From contig PMSU01000136.1 in assembly GCA_003168255.1 (NCBI GenBank), positions 1 to 64,000 on the forward strand: a DNA stretch of 64,000 bases, read 5' to 3'. Below are positions 42,007 to 49,711 of this stretch, piece after piece (positions within the stretch are counted from its first letter, which is position 1; each line of letters opens with the position of its first letter). The notes beneath the pieces were generated by a model. That model was given only the letters and a program-made list of their open reading frames with translations, did no database searches and was not told the origin of the DNA. The DNA comes from Actinomycetota bacterium (GTDB lineage: Bacteria > Actinomycetota > Actinomycetes > Streptosporangiales > Streptosporangiaceae). The position numbers were made by a program, and so were the translations under genes.

Positions 42007-42073
42007 CCGGGCGCAGAAGCTCGGCGGTTCACGCCCCCGCAAGCCTGCCCGCCGGCGGCAATTACCGCCAGGG

Positions 42074-42724
42074 TCAGAACCTGCGGAAGTCGGGGTGGTC
42101 GTCGTGCCACCACACCAGCACGACCTTGCCGATGATGCTCGAGCCCTTGACCGGTCCCCAGTACCGGCTGTCGCATGAGATTGCCCGGTTGTCGCCCAGC
42201 ACGTAGAACTCGCTGGGCGGCACGCGGTAGGGGTGCTGGCTGCTCGCGTGCGGTATCGGCGGCCCGAGAGGGTCGTCGTGCGGCAGGTAGGGCTCGGCTA
42301 GCAGCCGCCCGTTTACGTAAATGTTATTGCCCGACGAATAGATCGTCTGCCCCGGCAGTGCGATGGCGCGCTTGACCAGGTCGCTGTCTGGCGGCCCTGG
42401 GCAGTGGTCCAGCGGCGGGTGGCTGAACACCACGATGTCGCCCTCGCGTACGTCACGCCAGGTGAAGAATGCCTTCTGGACCAGGATCCGGTCGTGCACG
42501 CCGAGCGTCGGCACCATGGACGATGTGGGGATAGAGAAGGTCTGGAACGCGAACGTCCGCACCAGGCAGGCCAGCAGCACCGCCGCGAGGACGATGATGG
42601 CCGTCTCAGCCAGCGCCCGCCCCCACCGCCGGCGCCGCCGCGGGCCGGTCCCGGCAGGGCCTGCGTCAGCAGGACCGGCCACGCCCGGCTTCCCGGAAGG
42701 GCCTGCGTCAGCAGGACCGGCCAT
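42074..42724 (-). CDS. lepB: Type I signal peptidase
   Basis: 216 aa. A single N-terminal helix (ALAETAIIVLAAVLLACLVR) anchors the protein. The catalytic Ser is in FSIPTSSMVPTL and the general-base Lys in DLVKRAIALPG; the box YVLGDNRAISCDSRYWGPV completes the SPase I signature. It cleaves signal peptides on the outer face of the membrane. The Gly/Pro/Ala-rich first 30 residues hold a duplicated AGPADAGP. Overlaps the upstream gene by 17 bp and is third in a padR operon, an unusual arrangement for a signal peptidase. Confidence 0.94.
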   Translation of the reverse strand: MAGPADAGPSGKPGVAGPADAGPAGTGPRRRRRWGRALAETAIIVLAAVLLACLVRTFAFQTFSIPTSSMVPTLGVHDRILVQKAFFTWRDVREGDIVVFSHPPLDHCPGPPDSDLVKRAIALPGQTIYSSGNNIYVNGRLLAEPYLPHDDPLGPPIPHASSQHPYRVPPSEFYVLGDNRAISCDSRYWGPVKGSSIIGKVVLVWWHDDHPDFRRF

Positions 42725-43127
42725 GCCCGGCTTCCCAGATGATCACCTGCGGGCGGCCCGTGGCGGGGGTCACGCCCGGAACGGGCCCAGGCGAGCCAGG
42801 CCGGCAATGCGCGCGTCCGCGCGCCTGGCTCGTGCTGGCCGCCCTGGCCGGCGCCGCCGAGGCCAGCAGCCCCGCCGAGACGCCCAGCGAACAGGCCGCG
42901 ACCAGCAGCGCGCATGCCACCGCGGTCAGATGCCGTCCGGGGCGCGGCGTAAGCCATTCCCGTGCCGCGCCGGCCAGGTAGCTCCAGGCAACCGAGCCCG
43001 CCGGGGTCCCGTCCCTCATCAGCAGCGCGGCCAGCTCGGCGGCCTCCTCCCCGTGCCGATGCCGCCAGCGGGCCGGGTAGCACCGCAGCACGGTCTCGAT
43101 CAGCCGGGTCGCCCGGTCGGCATCCAT
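42708..43127 (-). CDS. Small membrane protein between padR and lepB
   Basis: 139 aa. The N-terminal helical part (TRLIETVLRCYPARWRHRHG, EEAAELAALLMRDG) resembles the short domain commonly encoded next to PadR regulators in actinobacteria, with the typical YPxRWRxRHGEE motif. One membrane helix follows (LTAVACALLVAACSLGVSAG). The ATG overlaps the padR stop as TGATG. It might act as an anti-regulator or sensor; function unproven. Confidence 0.75.
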   Translation of the reverse strand: MDADRATRLIETVLRCYPARWRHRHGEEAAELAALLMRDGTPAGSVAWSYLAGAAREWLTPRPGRHLTAVACALLVAACSLGVSAGLLASAAPARAASTSQARGRAHCRPGSPGPVPGVTPATGRPQVIIWEAGHGRSC

Positions 43128-43471
43128 CAGATGCCGCCCAGCCGCAGCCGCAGCCGGCCGGCCGCGCTGACTCGCTCAAGCGAATCGAGGTGCACGCGGA
43201 GCGCCGCCGCGCCCGGCGCGGTAATGCGATAGGGATGGCGCCGGTCCTCGGTGGGCAGCGGGTCGATCAGGCCGAGCCGCTCGAGCCGGTCCAGCGCGCC
43301 GTAGAGCGTGCCGGGCCCGAGCTCGACGCCGGCGAGTTCCTTGATGTCCTGGATCAGCGCGTAACCGTGCTTGGGTCCGTCGGCCAGGCTGATCAGGATC
43401 AGCGCCGACGCCTCGCCGACCCGGCGCAGCACGTCCTGCCCTACCCCGCCATCCCGCCTGCTCACAGCCAT
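43127..43471 (-). CDS. PadR-family transcriptional regulator
   Basis: 114 aa from ATG 43471 with AGGGGGGCGA upstream; the longer frame is not needed. PadR wHTH: GEASALILISLADGPKHGYA, LIQDIKELAGVELGPGTLYG, ALDRLERLGLIDPLPTEDRR. First gene of a padR - membrane protein - lepB operon with overlapping junctions. Confidence 0.9.
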   Translation of the reverse strand: MAVSRRDGGVGQDVLRRVGEASALILISLADGPKHGYALIQDIKELAGVELGPGTLYGALDRLERLGLIDPLPTEDRRHPYRITAPGAAALRVHLDSLERVSAAGRLRLRLGGI

Positions 43472-43480
43472 TCGCCCCCC

Positions 43481-43514
43481 TAGTACGTCGGCCAGTATAT
43501 CAGTCAACGTAGTA
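43481..43514. promoter_or_regulatory. Candidate PadR operator
   Basis: TAGTACGT (43481) and ACGTAGTA (43507) are inverted near-matches (7 of 8) separated by 18 bp, just upstream of padR. The spacing and position suit autoregulation. Moderate support only. Confidence 0.5.
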
Positions 43515-43688
43515 GTGGCGACAAGGTTGCCGCGCAAACAACGGGCCGTGCTCCCAGCGGGAGCACGTGCCCGGCCACCTCGCGTGAACCGAGCATGACG
43601 TCAGCGGCGGGAGTGATGCATACCCAGGCCGACGGTGGGAAATATGGCCAGGAAGGGTTGCACCCTGCGCTGACCACCGGAGGTTCAC

Positions 43689-44177
43689 ATGCGCGGACTC
43701 AGTCACTCTTTACTGGTACTCGCCGTATCGGTACTAGCACTGGCCAGTGTGCCCGCGATGGCCGCGGCCAGCCCCGTCCAGGATCCGGTCCCGATCGGGC
43801 CCAACCAGTACTTCATGGGCCTGGTCAACGGCCACCCACCCGGCCAGGCGATCATCGACGTAGCCTGCGCCGTGGGCGCTGCGACTGGCCACCCGACGGG
43901 ACACCAGCCGGTCGAGGTGGAAACGGCGTCGCCAACATCGCCGGCCGATCTTGGCTACACGGGCAGTAAGGGCGATCGCATTAAGGCGGCCCTCGGTACG
44001 AGCACCGCTGCGATTGTCATCGGCAGTTTCACCAGCTACTACGTGAAGAAATTCATCCCGACCAAGATCAGCGTGCCCTGCTCCGGGAGCGGCACGGTCG
44101 CCTTCATCCCGTCGCCTGGCAGCAAGACGGCGCATACCGCGACGCTCGCCGTAACTTTCGGGAGCATTACTGGCTAG
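43689..44177 (+). CDS. Secreted protein of unknown function
   Basis: 162 aa. Signal peptide (LLVLAVSVLALASVPAMAAA), then VQDPVPIGPNQYFMGLVNGH and PPGQAIIDVACAVGAATGHP. Two cysteines (in DVACAVG and ISVPCSGSG) probably pair. The remainder is Gly/Thr/Ser-rich, beta-type. This GPNQxFxGxVNG-type secreted family recurs in actinomycetes with no assigned role. SD GGAGG lies 7 nt upstream of the ATG. Confidence 0.75.
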   Translation: MRGLSHSLLVLAVSVLALASVPAMAAASPVQDPVPIGPNQYFMGLVNGHPPGQAIIDVACAVGAATGHPTGHQPVEVETASPTSPADLGYTGSKGDRIKAALGTSTAAIVIGSFTSYYVKKFIPTKISVPCSGSGTVAFIPSPGSKTAHTATLAVTFGSITG

Positions 44178-44221
44178 CCGGAAGCCGGTCTTGACGCTCC
44201 GACGAGCGCGAGCTTGCTGAC

Positions 44222-44443
44222 CTAGACCGGGCGGTCCGCGAGCATCTTCTGGATGGCCTGGCGGGAAACTCCTAGTTCTCGGCCGATGTCGGCTTGGGAC
44301 ATGCCATCGGCGATGAGGCTCCGCATGAGGTCGCGGCGCTCGGCTGCTAGTTGCCGAGCTAGGCGTGTGTGCTCGATCGCCTGCTGTCGGACCTCTTTGA
44401 TTCGCTGGATCGTGTCCTGGCGAGCGTTCTCCGTGTTCGGCAT
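44222..44443 (-). CDS. Small HTH protein
   Basis: 73 aa from ATG 44443. N-terminal helix (RIKEVRQQAIEHTRLARQLA) followed by an HTH (GMSQADIGRELGVSRQAIQK). The size suggests a compact DNA-binding protein. A cluster of GTTGTCAAC-type palindromes lies directly upstream of the start, so autoregulation is likely. No toxin partner is visible beside it. Confidence 0.75.
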   Translation of the reverse strand: MPNTENARQDTIQRIKEVRQQAIEHTRLARQLAAERRDLMRSLIADGMSQADIGRELGVSRQAIQKMLADRPV

Positions 44444-44451
44444 GCCATCAG

Positions 44452-44495
44452 TTTGACAACAGGTGGTTGTCGATGTCAACCCCAGGTTGTCAACC
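44452..44495. promoter_or_regulatory. Cluster of GGTTGTCAACC-type operator sites
   Basis: Four related half or full sites occur in 44 bp: TTGACAAC (44453), GGTTGTC (44465), TGTCAACC (44474) and the perfect palindrome GGTTGTCAACC (44485-44495). They lie 9-52 bp upstream of the small HTH gene, where its promoter should be, and one contains a TTGACA. Confidence 0.75.
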
Positions 44496-44567
44496 TCTGG
44501 CCCGGCTGGCTGATTGTCTGGCCCGGCACCGTTCGGAAGAAATCAATCGGTCTTGACTTATGCCTGG

Positions 44568-45047
44568 TTACGGCCGAGACCGCTGGTCATGGTCGTGATC
44601 TCGGTGGTCATGATGTCCCGCTCTGGTCCTGGCCACGTACAGGACGAGCACGATGAGGCCGCCTAGCAACATCCACGGGGGGATGAATAGCGGCGTCAGG
44701 GCATGTCCGGCGGTGACGGCGATCACGAGGACAAGCCCGAGGACAAGCACCGGGTGGTAGGAGTGCCGGTGCCGCCGCTGGCGGGGGGCCGCTTCGGGTA
44801 CCTCGTCGTCTGGCAAGTCGTCGAACAGCCCGGTCAGGTCCGACCGGGTCTTGGCTCGCATTGCCTGATCGACGCGCTCGTTGAACTCGGACTGGTCGAG
44901 GCGGCCGTCACCGTAATGCTCGCCGAGGCGGTCGGCGACCTCCGCGCGTTCGGCATCGGAGACTCGCAGGTCGGGCTGACCGTAGCTGATCCGGCGGCGA
45001 AGTGCGGATGTACGCGCCCGTGGCGGACTGGACTGCTGCGCTGGCAT
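44568..45047 (-). CDS. DUF1707 protein with two membrane helices
   Basis: 159 aa. The N-terminal DUF1707 domain (LRVSDAERAEVADRLGEHYG, DGRLDQSEFNERVDQAMRAK) is followed by two hydrophobic helices (PVLVLGLVLVIAVTAGHALT, PPWMLLGGLIVLVLYVARTR) and a His/Asp-rich tail (HHDHRDHDHDQ) that could bind metal. It belongs to the PspC/kinase cluster that follows; role probably in envelope stress, unproven. Confidence 0.85.
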   Translation of the reverse strand: MPAQQSSPPRARTSALRRRISYGQPDLRVSDAERAEVADRLGEHYGDGRLDQSEFNERVDQAMRAKTRSDLTGLFDDLPDDEVPEAAPRQRRHRHSYHPVLVLGLVLVIAVTAGHALTPLFIPPWMLLGGLIVLVLYVARTRAGHHDHRDHDHDQRSRP

Positions 45048-45090
45048 GTTGATGCGACCCTCCTAGGTCACCGGAACCCGGGCTCGCCGG

Positions 45091-45414
45091 TCAGCGTGAC
45101 CGTGTCTGGCAGGACTGGATGAAAGCACTCGCGATGGACTGCTCGGCGCCCTCGTCGGGGATAAGCAGCCAGCCGGCCAGGTAGAGCGGCACGCCGACGC
45201 CGCCCACGACGGCAAGCACGGCGAAGACGATCCGCACGAGTGTCACGTCGATGCCGAAGTAGTAGGCGACGCCGCTGGCGACGCCGGTCAGCATCCGGTC
45301 GTGAATGGGACGGAAGAGTGGCTGCTGCCGGGGGTGGGTGTCGGCTTCTGGATCGGTGTCGGTATCGGTATCGGTGGAGTTGCTGGCCTGAGGATGCGTA
45401 GTTGTTGTGTTCAT
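45091..45414 (-). CDS. PspC-domain membrane protein
   Basis: 107 aa. PspC signature: RPIHDRMLTGVASGVAYYFG, IDVTLVRIVFAVLAVVGGVG, PLYLAGWLLIPDEG. The N-terminal tail has an ACX-encoded Thr-Asp repeat (TDTDTDTDP). PspC proteins take part in phage-shock/envelope-stress signalling. Divergent from the PspC-type kinase gene. Confidence 0.9.
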   Translation of the reverse strand: MNTTTTHPQASNSTDTDTDTDPEADTHPRQQPLFRPIHDRMLTGVASGVAYYFGIDVTLVRIVFAVLAVVGGVGVPLYLAGWLLIPDEGAEQSIASAFIQSCQTRSR

Positions 45415-45562
45415 GGCTCCAGCGTGCCGCCGCTAGCCCGGCAGGGGTATCGGGAAGACCCCCCATGCGACCCTGATGCCGCGCAGCCGGGATCAGGGTC
45501 TTCCCGGATAGCCGGGCGAGTGCTACAGGCGCGATGATGGACACGTGGAGGAAGCAACCGAC

Positions 45563-46888
45563 GTGCAACGTGACCGCGAGCCAGGAGACCGGGGTTTCTG
45601 GCGTCATGGTGCTCCGCCATGGGCCCGGGGCCAATGCAGCGGCGGTCCGCTGCGGCGCGGGCGGGAGGACCGCCTGGCCGGCGGGGTGGCGGCCGGCCTG
45701 GCAGCGCGGACGGGCTTCGATGTCACTGTCGTCCGGATTGCGTTCGTGCTGGCCACCCTGGCCAGCGGCATCGGATTCGGCTTGGCGGCCTACGTCGTGG
45801 CCTGGCTGCTGGTGCCGGTTGACGGCGCGGAAGCCAACATTGCAGCCGTGGCCAAGACCGACCGGCGCGGCATCGCCCTCGCCGCCGGCCTCGGATCGCT
45901 GCTCGGCGTCGTGCTGCTCATCGCCGCCGTGCTGGGCGCCTCATGGTTTCGCTGGCTGTCCTGGCCGCTGATCATCAGCGTCGCTGGCATCGTGCTGATC
46001 TGGCGAAACGCGGACGCGGACGAGCAGGCGATGATGCGGCGGCTCGCCGAGCCGCTGCTCGGCCTGACCGGGCACAAGGGGCGATCGCGGACCTTGCTGC
46101 GGATCGCGATCGCGGCCGTGCTGTTGATCGTCGGCCTGTTCGCGCTGGTGTCAAGGCACGGAGCCCACGAGGGCATTGCCCTGCTGCGGCCACTGGGCGG
46201 GGTGGCGCTGGTGATCGCCGCGTTCGTGGTGGCGCTGGGTCCCTGGTGGCTGCACATCGCCCGCGACCTGGTGGTCGAGCGTCAGGCCAGGATCCGGGCG
46301 GAAGAGCGGGCCGACATGGCGTCGCGGGTACACGACTCCGTGCTACAGACGCTCGCACTGATCCAGCTGCACGCGGGCGAGCCGCAGCGGGTCATCCAGC
46401 TGGCCAGGGCCCAGGAGCGCGAGCTTCGCGCCTGGCTGTTCGAAGGCCGGGCGCCCGGCTCCCTGGACGGCCAGGACATGACCCTCGCCGCCGGGGTGCG
46501 GTTCATCCAGCAGGAGGTGGAGGCCCAGCACGGGGTGGCGGTCGAGGCGGTGACCGTCGGGGACTGCGAACTCAACGATGATCTGGCCGCCCTGCTGGCG
46601 GCCGCACGTGAAGCGACGGTCAATGCGGTGAAGTGGTCCGGCGCCGAGGTCGTCTCGCTGTTCGCGGAGGTCGAGCCCACCGAAGTTTCGTTGTTCGTGC
46701 GGGATCGCGGGCGAGGATTCGACCCGGCGGCGGTACCGGGTGACCGGCGCGGGCTGGCCGAGTCGGTGCATGCCAGGATGGCCCGCCGCGGAGGTTCGGC
46801 GACGGTACGCAGTATCCAGGGTGAAGGCACCGAGGTGTCGCTGACGATGCCCCGCGCCGCCGACGAGCGGCAGCCGAGCCGGACGTGA
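45563..46888 (+). CDS. PspC-domain sensor histidine kinase
   Basis: 441 aa. N-terminal PspC domain (EDRLAGGVAAGLAARTGFDV, TVVRIAFVLATLASGIGFGL), two to four more helices, then HisKA_3/HATPase. The phosphoacceptor His is in ASRVHDSVLQTLALIQLHAG. N-box: AAREATVNAVKWSGA; G-box: RDRGRGFDPAAVPG. GTG 45563 is favoured by GGAGGA 10 nt upstream; GTG 45545 is an alternative. Stop overlaps the response regulator by 4 nt. It probably senses membrane state and phosphorylates the LuxR-type regulator. Confidence 0.92.
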   Translation: MQRDREPGDRGFWRHGAPPWARGQCSGGPLRRGREDRLAGGVAAGLAARTGFDVTVVRIAFVLATLASGIGFGLAAYVVAWLLVPVDGAEANIAAVAKTDRRGIALAAGLGSLLGVVLLIAAVLGASWFRWLSWPLIISVAGIVLIWRNADADEQAMMRRLAEPLLGLTGHKGRSRTLLRIAIAAVLLIVGLFALVSRHGAHEGIALLRPLGGVALVIAAFVVALGPWWLHIARDLVVERQARIRAEERADMASRVHDSVLQTLALIQLHAGEPQRVIQLARAQERELRAWLFEGRAPGSLDGQDMTLAAGVRFIQQEVEAQHGVAVEAVTVGDCELNDDLAALLAAAREATVNAVKWSGAEVVSLFAEVEPTEVSLFVRDRGRGFDPAAVPGDRRGLAESVHARMARRGGSATVRSIQGEGTEVSLTMPRAADERQPSRT

Positions 46889-47640
46889 CCACGCTGGGTG
46901 GTCGCGAGCCGGGCGGTGGCGGCGCCCGTGGGCAGGGCGGCGGCCCGGGCGGAGGCGGCGGCCCGGGCGGAGGCGGCGGCCCGGGCGGAGGCAGGCCGAG
47001 GGTCTTCATTGTTGATGATCATGGACTGTTTCGTTCCGGGGTCCGGTCCGAGCTTGGCGACCAGGTCGAGGTGGTGGGCGAGGCGGACGACGTCGAGCCC
47101 GCGATCGCGCTGATCGCCGAGTGCCTGCCCGATGTCGTCCTGCTCGACGTGCACTTGCCCGGCGGAGGCGGGCAGGCGGTGGTCACGGCGCTGAAGGCCG
47201 CCCACCCGCAGGTGCGCTTTCTCGCCCTGTCAGCGTCAGATGCTCCGGAGGACGTCATTGCGGTTGTCCGGGCCGGCGCGCGGGGCTACGTGACGAAGAC
47301 GATCTCTGGCGCCGAGCTGGTGGATGCGGTACACCGGATCGCGGCCGGCGACGCGGTCTTCTCGCCCAGGCTAGCCGGATTCGTACTCGATGCCTTCGCC
47401 GCCGTTCCTGCGACCGACGGGAGCCGCCCGTCCTTCGATCCGGAGCTCGACCAGCTGACGCCGCGGGAGCGGGAAGTCCTGCGCCTGATCGCCCGCGGCT
47501 ATACCTACAAGGAGATCGCGCGGGAGCTCTTCATCTCCATCAAGACGGTCGAGAGTCACGTTTCCTCGGTGCTGCGCAAGCTCCAGCTCTCCACCCGGCA
47601 CCAGCTGACCCGGTGGGCGGCCGAGCGACGCCTGACCTGA
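46885..47640 (+). CDS. NarL/LuxR-type response regulator
   Basis: 251 aa. After a Gly-rich tail of about 35 residues (tandem PGGGGG), the receiver domain starts at RVFIVDDHGLFRSGVRSELG; phosphoacceptor Asp in DVVLLDVHLPGGGG and Lys in RGYVTKTISGAE. LuxR HTH: LTPREREVLRLIARGYTYKE, IARELFISIKTVESHVSSVL. GTG start overlaps the kinase stop (GTGA). Confidence 0.94.
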   Translation: MTTLGGREPGGGGARGQGGGPGGGGGPGGGGGPGGGRPRVFIVDDHGLFRSGVRSELGDQVEVVGEADDVEPAIALIAECLPDVVLLDVHLPGGGGQAVVTALKAAHPQVRFLALSASDAPEDVIAVVRAGARGYVTKTISGAELVDAVHRIAAGDAVFSPRLAGFVLDAFAAVPATDGSRPSFDPELDQLTPREREVLRLIARGYTYKEIARELFISIKTVESHVSSVLRKLQLSTRHQLTRWAAERRLT

Positions 47641-47680
47641 CTGGGACCGCTGAAGCGCGGCCGCAGCAGGCGGCACCCAT

Positions 47681-47696
47681 CAGCGGAGCCGCACCC
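47681..47696. repeat. Isolated copy of the element terminus
   Basis: CAGCGGAGCCGCACCC, identical to the outermost 16 bp of the right end of both MITE copies. It lies 41 bp after the response-regulator stop, oriented as a right end, with no matching left end nearby. Probably a fragment of a decayed copy. Confidence 0.5.
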
Positions 47697-47798
47697 GCGG
47701 CGGTTCTGGTACGCCACTGTGTGGAGTCCTCGAACAGCCGGCGCCCGCACCGGCACCGGGGAAGGCGGCCCGGAAACGCCTCCTTCCGCGTCTTTTCC

Positions 47799-47852
47799 AA
47801 GATCGATGTGGCAGAGCCCCCCACCGGTGGTAGGCCATGCCACATCGATCTT
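47799..47852. repeat. Hairpin with the 25-nt MITE core as loop
   Basis: AAGATCGATGTGGCA and its exact complement form a 15-bp stem. The 25-nt core (47817-47841, CCCCCCACCGGTGGTAGG then CCATGCC) differs by one base from the cores of both MITE copies; in those copies the flanking arms are unrelated and only partly symmetric. The rest of 47641-48000 shows no gene. Confidence 0.75.
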
Positions 47853-48009
47853 CGGCGGCGCTCCGGAAGGCGTGGCTCACGGGGTCTTTGGTGCTGGTGG
47901 GACGGGAGTAGTCCGGTCGGCCGGGTCCGGGGGGACCGCACGATCGTCCCGGATCAGGAAACGACGGTTAATGCCACGACGTGTCCAAAGAGTGTCAGCG
48001 TTGCCACAT

Positions 48010-48590
48010 CGACGCTGGATCCGGGCGCGGCTGACCGGAGTGAGTCGGCCCGGCATGTTGCCCATGTCAGCGCCCTCGACCTGACGCCGGAGATGCTTGA
48101 GCAGGGACAGCGTCTGGCTACCACGGACGGGCTGCGCAATATCGCCTTCTTGCTCGGCAACGCCACTTCGTTACCCTGGATCGATCACCAATTCGATCTG
48201 GTTGTCTGCCGGTTTACCCTGCACCAGGTCGCCGATCCTGCCGCCGTGGTCCGCGAGATGGTCCGCGTGACCCGCCCAACCGGCCGGATCGGGATCACCG
48301 ACATAATCGCCGACGGCAACCCCCTCGTGGCCGCCGAGACCAATCGACTCGAGCACCTGCGTGACCCCAGCCACGGACGCACGCTGACTGCCAGCGAAGT
48401 CCACGCCCTGCTCATCGACGCCGGGGCCAGCATCGCCGCAACCGTTCGCCGGGATAATCGGCTCGATCTCGAAGACTGGATGAGCCGCACGCAGACACCC
48501 CCCGTCACCCCGCGCCTGACAAGGGCTGTATTTCCATCGACGCGGGCGATGCTGGCATCCGCGCCGTCCGCAGGATCACCGCCCCGCCGG
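48010..48590 (+). pseudogene. SAM-dependent methyltransferase remnant
   Basis: The centre reads like a class I methyltransferase: ARHVAHVSALDLTPEMLEQG, ATSLPWIDHQFDLVVCRFTL, HQVADPAAVVREMVRVTRPT, TDIIADGNPLVAAETNRLEH. The N-terminal SAM motif (usually VLDVATGTG) is unrecognisable in the preceding sequence, and the C-terminal end after WMSRTQTP becomes Arg/Pro-rich, as after a frameshift. No start codon with an SD precedes it. A translated 5'-truncated protein is unlikely. Confidence 0.7.
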
Positions 48591-48682
48591 CGTAGATTGC
48601 TTACTTCCAGGGCAGCTTCCTTGCCAGTAGCGTTCGTCGTGCCGATGCCCGCGGGGGTCCACGTACAGAGAAGGGCGGCTCT

Positions 48683-49711
48683 ATGAATGCGGCAGGAACG
48701 TCGTCGGGCACGGCCGGGCCAGCCGGCGGTGGCCGCTCGGCTCGGAGCATGACCGGGCTGCTCCCGGGAGATCGCAAAAGGGCTAACGGCGGCACGCCGC
48801 TGGCGATCGAGCTCAGCGGTTTGCATAAGAGCTTCGGCTCCGTCGAGGCGGTCAAGGGCGTCGACCTGAACGTTGCTTCAGGGGAAATCGTTGCCTTCCT
48901 CGGGCCGAACGGCGCTGGCAAGACATCGACCATCGACGTGATCCTCGGCTTGTCCCAGCCGAGCGCGGGCGAGGTGTCGGTCTACGGGATGCAGCCGCGG
49001 CAGGCGATTTCGCGCGGGCTGGTCTCCGCGGTGCTGCAGACCGGTGGGCTGCTGAAGGACCTCACGGTTGCCGAAACCGCCCGGTACACGGCGAGCCTGT
49101 TCGCGCACAGCCAGCCGGTTGACGAAGTCTTGAAGCGGGCGGGCATCGCCGACATAGGCGACCGAATGGTCGGCAAGTGCTCTGGCGGTGAGAAGCAGCG
49201 GCTACGGTTCGCGATGGCGCTGCTGTCCGATCCGGAACTGCTGATTCTCGACGAGCCCACGACCGGCATGGATGTCGAGGGCCGGCGCAGTTTCTGGGCC
49301 GCGATCCGGCAGGACGCTGAGCTGGGACGCACCGTGCTGTTTGCGACCCACTACCTGGAAGAGGCCGACGAATACGCCGACCGGATCATCCTGCTACGTC
49401 ATGGCCAGATCGTTGCCGATGGCACCGCGGCGCAGGTCAAGGCGCTTGCGGCCGGCCGGACAGTACGTGCCACGCTGGCCGGCGCCGATGAGTCCGCGCT
49501 GCGCGGCATTCCGGGAGTCGATAGCGTCGAGATGCGGGGCGACACCGTGCTTGTCCATTCGAAAGACAGCGACGCGGTGGCCAGATACCTGCTGACCAGT
49601 ACGTCCGCCAGGGACCTCGAGATCACCACTCGCGGGCTCGAGGATGCTTTCCTCGCCCTGACCAGCGACGACACCGATGCCAACGGTAGCCACACAGGAG
49701 CATCACGATGA
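48683..49711 (+). CDS. ABC-2 type transporter ATP-binding protein
   Basis: 342 aa. Walker A GPNGAGKTS, Q-loop in VLQTGGLLKDLTV, signature CSGGEKQRLRF, Walker B LLILDEPTTGMD, His-switch ATHYLEEADEY. The C-terminal 90 residues match the accessory domain of DrrA-like ATPases. The N-terminal 40 residues are non-conserved; a later start cannot be excluded. Overlaps the permease start by 4 nt. Likely exports a drug or lipid. Confidence 0.93.
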   Translation: MNAAGTSSGTAGPAGGGRSARSMTGLLPGDRKRANGGTPLAIELSGLHKSFGSVEAVKGVDLNVASGEIVAFLGPNGAGKTSTIDVILGLSQPSAGEVSVYGMQPRQAISRGLVSAVLQTGGLLKDLTVAETARYTASLFAHSQPVDEVLKRAGIADIGDRMVGKCSGGEKQRLRFAMALLSDPELLILDEPTTGMDVEGRRSFWAAIRQDAELGRTVLFATHYLEEADEYADRIILLRHGQIVADGTAAQVKALAAGRTVRATLAGADESALRGIPGVDSVEMRGDTVLVHSKDSDAVARYLLTSTSARDLEITTRGLEDAFLALTSDDTDANGSHTGASR

